A stretch of 64,000 nucleotides of DNA from Candidatus Zixiibacteriota bacterium (GTDB lineage Bacteria > Zixibacteria > MSB-5A5 > GN15 > FEB-12): the NCBI GenBank assembly GCA_024276275.1, contig JAJRXM010000036.1:1-64000 (forward strand). Reading direction: 5' to 3'. Position 1 is the stretch's first letter, and every line of letters starts with the position of its first letter. Below, in pieces: positions 60,045 to 64,000 of this stretch. The notes under the pieces are model-generated. The model saw nothing but the letters and a program-made list of their open reading frames with translations, had not been told where the DNA came from and ran no database searches. Both the position numbers and the translations under genes were made by a program.

Positions 60045-61051
60045 TAGAGTTCAATAACCTTTCCATTAGCTTTAATAGATTTATTGGCAGCCTCAAGTAT
60101 CTGCACTACCCGCAGCCCTGCTTTTCCGTCAGTTAAGGAATCTCTATTTTCATTGATGGCATCATAAAATTCTTGGCTTATTTTTTTGAGAGCCTCTGTT
60201 AAATCTATCTGAGGAGCAATCATATCTCCTGTACGATATTGCACACGCATATCATAAATCTGTTCTTTATCTTTTATAATATCAACACCTTTGTCATAGA
60301 CCTTAACTTTTTCCGACGGTTCCATATCATCATAAATAATCATTTTTTTTGAACCGGAAATAAGGGTCTTTCGTACTTTGACAGGAGCCAGCCAGTTTAC
60401 ATGGATATGTCCGAGTAAATTATTTTCATAGTATGTTGAAATATACGCTATATTTTCTATCGAGCTGTCAAAATGAGCCATTCCTGTTGCCGATATCGCT
60501 TTCGGCTTTCTTTCTAACAAGTAATCCATAATAGACACATCGTGAGGAGCTAAATCCCAGATAACATTAACATCATGCTGAAAAAGTCCCAGATTTACCC
60601 GTACCGAATCAAAATAATATAGTTCACCTAAATCACCGTTATCAATATATTTTTTTATCGTCTGTACTGCTCCGGTATAGATAAAAGTATGATCGACCAT
60701 CAACCTGAGATTTCTTTTTTCAGCTTCTTCTATCAATTTTTCTGCCTGTTCGACTGTTGCAGTAAAAGGTTTTTCAAGAAGTAAATGCTTCCCGTGTGCG
60801 AGAGCTTCCATTCCAAGTGGAAAATGTGTAGAAACAGGGGTGGCAATAACGATAGCATCTATTTTGGGAGATTGTAATATCTCGTTTGCCTCAGTAGTAA
60901 GAGTTTTTATCGATGGAAATTGTTTAGAAATAAATTCTAAGCGTTCTTTTCTTTTATCAGCTACAGCAACAACTGTTGTATTATCCATAGCGTTAAAATT
61001 ACGAATCAGATTCGGTCCCCAATAGCCACAGCCTATAACACCTATATTCAT
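60044..61051 (-). CDS. Gfo/Idh/MocA-family sugar dehydrogenase
   Basis: 335 residues. N-terminal Rossmann domain (IGVIGCGYWGPNLIRNF), then the catalytic EKP region (HLLLEKPFTATVEQAEKLI; Lys of EKP), and GDLGELYYFDSVRVNLG..WDLAPHDVSIMDYLL. This last region and the neighbouring acetyltransferase resemble WlbA/WlbB, which act on UDP-N-acetyl-glucuronate. It presumably oxidises a nucleotide sugar for the cell-surface glycan. Product not proved. Confidence 0.9.
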   Translation of the reverse strand: MNIGVIGCGYWGPNLIRNFNAMDNTTVVAVADKRKERLEFISKQFPSIKTLTTEANEILQSPKIDAIVIATPVSTHFPLGMEALAHGKHLLLEKPFTATVEQAEKLIEEAEKRNLRLMVDHTFIYTGAVQTIKKYIDNGDLGELYYFDSVRVNLGLFQHDVNVIWDLAPHDVSIMDYLLERKPKAISATGMAHFDSSIENIAYISTYYENNLLGHIHVNWLAPVKVRKTLISGSKKMIIYDDMEPSEKVKVYDKGVDIIKDKEQIYDMRVQYRTGDMIAPQIDLTEALKKISQEFYDAINENRDSLTDGKAGLRVVQILEAANKSIKANGKVIEL

Positions 61052-61063
61052 CTTTTGCTATAC

Positions 61064-62100
61064 CTACATTTCCTGTTCAGCGGTTTCTTCAAGTTCTTTT
61101 AATGAGAGATGTTCTTTTTTCAAAAAGTAAAAACCCATCAGAGTTATTACTATATATTGAGTAGCATGCAGCACCAAGGCACATGCACCCGCCTCTTCGA
61201 CCGGAATACCATACAATCCTAAAGAAATAACTACTCCATAATGATAGACCCCGATAAATCCCGGAGTCGACGGTGCCATAATAAGTATTGAGACAACAAC
61301 CAATAAAACAAAGGATGCCTCAAACGGTATATCAAATCCAAAAGTTAAAAATACAAAATAATTTGATGCACCCATAAATACCCATAGAAGTAAAGTCTGT
61401 AATCCAACAAAAAGAACTGCTTTTATATCTGTAAGAAATTTTAAACCGTCTGAAAATTTTTCGATTATAGAAGCTATAATGCTTTTAATCTTTTGAGGAA
61501 GGAAAAACAGATACTTTGTCATTATTTGCCCGACCCGTTCAGGTTTATGGGCAACAACAAGCATACTTATAATCCCCCCGATTGCCACAATTATAGCAAA
61601 GCGGGCTCCATATATTATTTTATTTCCAAACTCCAAATCCGTTTCAAGCTGTGCATGCAAGTTCTCAGAGAAAAGAAGTATCGAACCGAATATCAACAGA
61701 AGAGCAACCAAGTCAAAAATCATTCGTTCAACAAAAATAGTAGCCAAAGATGCCGATTTGGAAATATCTTTATCCTGAGAAGATAAAGAATACGCCCGTA
61801 CAAATTCTCCCAGTCTTGCCGGCAGAACATTGTTTGCCATAAACCCGACACATGTTCCGGCCAGGAGATTTTTAAATTTAACCTGCTTTATCGGTGCCAA
61901 CATAAATTTCCACCGATATGCTCTTTGATACATAGCAAATACAATCAGAAGGATATTTGGAATTAACCAGTAGTAATTTGCATTTTCTAAAGTAGTAACT
62001 AGTTTATTAAAATCTATATTTCCAAAAACTTCCCAAATTAGAAAACCTGAGATACTCAGACCGACAAGTAAGTAAATAATTTTTTTAGTTTAGGTGACAT
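61064..62100 (-). CDS. Flippase-like lysylphosphatidylglycerol synthase TM-domain protein, frameshifted near the start
   Basis: Polytopic membrane protein of the LPG_synthase_TM / AglD2 flippase-like family (GTCVGFMANNVLPARLGEFVRAYSLS is its signature; later PSTPGFIGVYHYG). The ORF track starts at an internal ATG (61933). The true start is the ATG at 62100, 1 base after the GT4 stop, with MSPKLKK; the frame then breaks in a run of seven A and resumes one frame over as IIYLLVGLSISGFLIWEVFGN.. joining the listed ORF. Adding one A gives 345 residues, usual length. Likely role: lipid-linked sugar flipping. Sequencing error, pseudogene or slippage. Confidence 0.82.
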
Positions 62101-63213
62101 TTATTTCTCATCCACAATTTTCAAAACCAGTTCTTCAAATTTTTTGGCGGCTGAATCCCAATTGAAATTTTCAGCCCATTCTAATCCGTTTTTTTCAAAC
62201 TGTTTACGTTTTTCATCATCATTTAGAATAATCATTAGTTTATCGGCAAGCTGTTCTATATTTCCATATTCATATAAAAAACCTGTTTCATTATCCTTTA
62301 CAGAATCTCTAAGACCGCGAGAATTTGCCGCCACAACCGTTGTTCCGACAGAGTTCGCCTCGATATTTGTCAGCCCCCAGCCTTCTTTTAAAGACGGAAG
62401 AACAGCCACATGAGATTTCCGAAGTCTTTCAACTTTCTCTTCAGAAGAAACATATCCGGTAAATAAAATAGAATCATCTAATTTCAAAGCCTGAGTCAGT
62501 TTTTTTAACTCACCGACATAGTCACCGTCACCGACAATTGTCAACCGAGCATCAGGTAATTTTTCTTTCACAATTTTAAACGCTTCTATAAGATGCTGCA
62601 CCGATTTATATTTTTTTATCCGACCTAAATATAAAACCGAGGGATACTCATACTTTTTTACCGACTCATCAAACGCATACAATTCTCTATTTATACCACA
62701 ATGAATAATCGAAATATCTTTATACGGTACTCCCCGCAAGTGAATATCTTCGGCAGTCGATTCAGAAATCACATTATAATGTTTTCCTTTGTAAACCGAT
62801 ACAAGTGGTTTCTCGGCCAAATATATATAAGTACCAAGGATAAAGTTTATCTCATGAAATACAGTCGTTGCAAACAGGTGCGGAATCACTACCAAGGTTT
62901 TAATATCAAGATACCAAGGGGTGTAAAAAGGGATTTTATTAATATCTTCAACAAGAATATCAAAATTTTCCTGTTTAACTATTTTTTTCAAATGTGACGG
63001 TGCGATAAGGTTAAAATTATATCTATTCCCCCGCCTGATAATTTTTACACCTTCGATAGTTTCTTCAGCCACGCAATTATCATAGCCGGAACAAAACAAG
63101 GTTACATCATGTCCATACAAAACTAAACGCCTAAGAAGTTCTTCTAAATGTACTTCAGCCCCACCTCCAAAAGGATTAGTTAAGTCATTCCAATTTAGAG
63201 CTAGTATTTTCAT
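62101..63213 (-). CDS. GT4 glycosyltransferase
   Basis: 370 residues, GT-B fold. N-terminal LNWNDLTNPFGGGAEVHLEELLRRLVLYGHDVTLFCSG, and C-terminal VLYLGRIKKYKSVQHLIEAFKI, IVGDGDYVGELKKL, LPSLKEGWGLTNIEANSVGTTVVAANSRGLRDSV (nucleotide-sugar-binding EX7E region). It overlaps the DUF2723-like gene by 4 bases and abuts the flippase-like gene (1 base), so these form a single translated chain. Likely adds a sugar to a lipid-linked or surface glycan. Confidence 0.92.
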   Translation of the reverse strand: MKILALNWNDLTNPFGGGAEVHLEELLRRLVLYGHDVTLFCSGYDNCVAEETIEGVKIIRRGNRYNFNLIAPSHLKKIVKQENFDILVEDINKIPFYTPWYLDIKTLVVIPHLFATTVFHEINFILGTYIYLAEKPLVSVYKGKHYNVISESTAEDIHLRGVPYKDISIIHCGINRELYAFDESVKKYEYPSVLYLGRIKKYKSVQHLIEAFKIVKEKLPDARLTIVGDGDYVGELKKLTQALKLDDSILFTGYVSSEEKVERLRKSHVAVLPSLKEGWGLTNIEANSVGTTVVAANSRGLRDSVKDNETGFLYEYGNIEQLADKLMIILNDDEKRKQFEKNGLEWAENFNWDSAAKKFEELVLKIVDEK

Positions 63214-64000
63214 CGTTTCTCGGGGTTGTTTTTTATTCTTTCAAACTCTTTATCTATAGAACGCAATAAATCATTCATCTGAGGGTCACCGGGATTATTA
63301 TCAATCCAAGTTTGTACTACCTGTTTCATTTTTACAGGGTCTCTTTTGTCAAAATATAAACGAAGTAAGTCATCAAATGCATCCCTGTTACTTGGATTAT
63401 CTGACAGGAGGTCTAAATAAACTGCTTCGGATTTATCATGTTGGTTTGTCCGAAAATACAATCTTCCCAGATATGACTTCAGAATGTTTATATCTCCGCG
63501 CGTAGAAGTTTCTATCAAGTTTAAAAGCTTTGCTTCGCTATGATTCTTACTATACATATCCGCCAGGTAATATAAAGCATCTAATGCGTGAGGAACTTTT
63601 TTAACAGCTCTTTCTACTATCTCTTCAGCTTGTTCGGTCAGTCCTGCTTTTTGTAAAGTGTCGGCAACACGAATAAAAGTGCGGGCAAAGTTTTTTGTCA
63701 GTCTCATCGTAGTTGCATCTTTATGTATTGTCGTATCATCTATACCGGTGAGTCTCATTCGTTCCGGATTAGATAAAAATGCCAGAGTTGAGTCAACATC
63801 TACTTTAGGACCACCACCCGATCTATTCATCCTCCAGACCATACCTTTGAGAGACATTAGCGAATCAATAGGTTTTCCATAATACTTCCAACGACTTTCA
63901 GGAACAGTTACAGAAAAGTTAATAGGTCTATTCGCAAAATTTTGTTTAATAATTTCTGATACTACCTGATCGGACATTCCAAAATATGTTCTGTTTTGAT
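63210..64000 (-). CDS. C-terminal part of a DUF2723-like (GT117) membrane protein with TPR repeats, truncated by the window edge
   Basis: The frame is open to the right edge: codons before the listed ATG read QNRTYFG, so the gene starts outside. The seen part begins with SDQVVSEIIKQNFANRPINFSVTVPESRWKYYG and KGMVWRMN, which resembles the post-membrane end of DUF2723 proteins (DQVVLDII..RPIYFAVTV..MEGMVYRL), a Bacteroidetes GT117 protein O-mannosyltransferase-like family. It then has TPR-like helices (LTEQAEEIVERAVKKVPHALDALYYLADMY.. SEAVYLDLLSDNPSNRDAFDDLLRLYF). If so, it would be a protein-glycosylation enzyme. Confidence 0.75.
   Translation of the reverse strand, partial: QNRTYFGMSDQVVSEIIKQNFANRPINFSVTVPESRWKYYGKPIDSLMSLKGMVWRMNRSGGGPKVDVDSTLAFLSNPERMRLTGIDDTTIHKDATTMRLTKNFARTFIRVADTLQKAGLTEQAEEIVERAVKKVPHALDALYYLADMYSKNHSEAKLLNLIETSTRGDINILKSYLGRLYFRTNQHDKSEAVYLDLLSDNPSNRDAFDDLLRLYFDKRDPVKMKQVVQTWIDNNPGDPQMNDLLRSIDKEFERIKNNPEKR

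Noticed and set aside
62060-62100. Claim of programmed transcriptional slippage at the A7 run of the flippase gene
   Set aside because: Other homopolymer breaks in this sequence (permease) make sequencing error equally likely; left as a possibility only.
1-64000. CRISPR array, prophage, insertion sequence, toxin-antitoxin or defence island
   Set aside because: No spaced direct repeats, transposase, phage structural genes, or recognisable defence proteins were seen; the Xer gene looks like housekeeping.

Overview
The window is AT-rich, gene-dense chromosomal DNA from a Gram-negative, probably anaerobic or facultative bacterium of the FCB (Fibrobacteres-Chlorobi-Bacteroidetes) superphylum. Three secreted proteins carry FlgD/Por-type C-terminal domains, two of them with the QNYPNPFNP signature seen in Zixibacteria, Marinimicrobia, KSB1, Ignavibacteria and relatives. 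There is also a carboxypeptidase-like-plug TonB receptor, an MsbA/heptosyltransferase lipid A-core cluster and an Mla lipid transport operon. I cannot place it below superphylum from this window. No rRNA, tRNA, CRISPR array, prophage or transposase was recognised.

Layout. 0-2 kb: end of a GlcD-type oxidase and a mitochondrial-type citrate synthase with its own promoter and a CRP-type site. 2-10 kb: nitroreductase, a frameshifted TonB receptor with a TetR regulator sharing a palindromic operator, and two orphan sensor histidine kinases. 10-18 kb: thioredoxin reductase, an SDR protein, cobalamin adenosyltransferase, an IscR-like Rrf2 regulator, dCTP deaminase and pyruvate:ferredoxin oxidoreductase. 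18-24 kb: a beta-barrel protein, a TolB-like protein, the mlaEFD operon and a PP-loop tRNA thiolase. 24-32 kb: accessory stretch with sorting-signal proteins, an OPT-family transporter and many intergenic palindromes; three consecutive genes here are broken by frameshifts or an amber codon. 32-38 kb: a glycosyltransferase-TPR fusion, a degenerate receiver-GGDEF protein, XerC/D, ComF, a twice-frameshifted permease and a zinc-ribbon TPR protein. 38-48 kb: an M28 peptidase, then convergent msbA-glycosyltransferases-relA/spoT. 48-52 kb: a lipoprotein, an M50 protease, AAG glycosylase, PHP phosphatase and an MBL hydrolase. 52-57 kb: prfB (with the classic +1 frameshift), pta, aminotransferase and ATP-dependent pckA. 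57-58.7 kb: three small genes of unknown role. 58.7-64 kb: a surface-glycan locus ending in a truncated DUF2723-like protein.

How it fits together. Central metabolism is spread over several operons: citrate synthase, PFOR, Pta, an aminotransferase and ATP-PEPCK, a pyruvate/acetyl-CoA/oxaloacetate set. Two perfect TGTGA-N6-TCACA sites sit at promoters of this set. One overlaps the predicted citrate synthase transcription start (repressor geometry). The other lies about 63 bp upstream of the predicted prfB-pta-pckA start (class I activator geometry). I consider this putative CRP/FNR-family switch the most interesting regulatory signal here, followed by the paired TetR operators and the two mapped candidates for non-AUG (ATT, ATA) starts in mlaE and the permease.

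Caution. At least six genes are interrupted. Three of the interruptions (two in the permease, one in the flippase) fall in or beside homopolymers, so sequencing error is a live explanation for several of them; the TonB receptor frameshift and the OPT amber codon are not in homopolymers.
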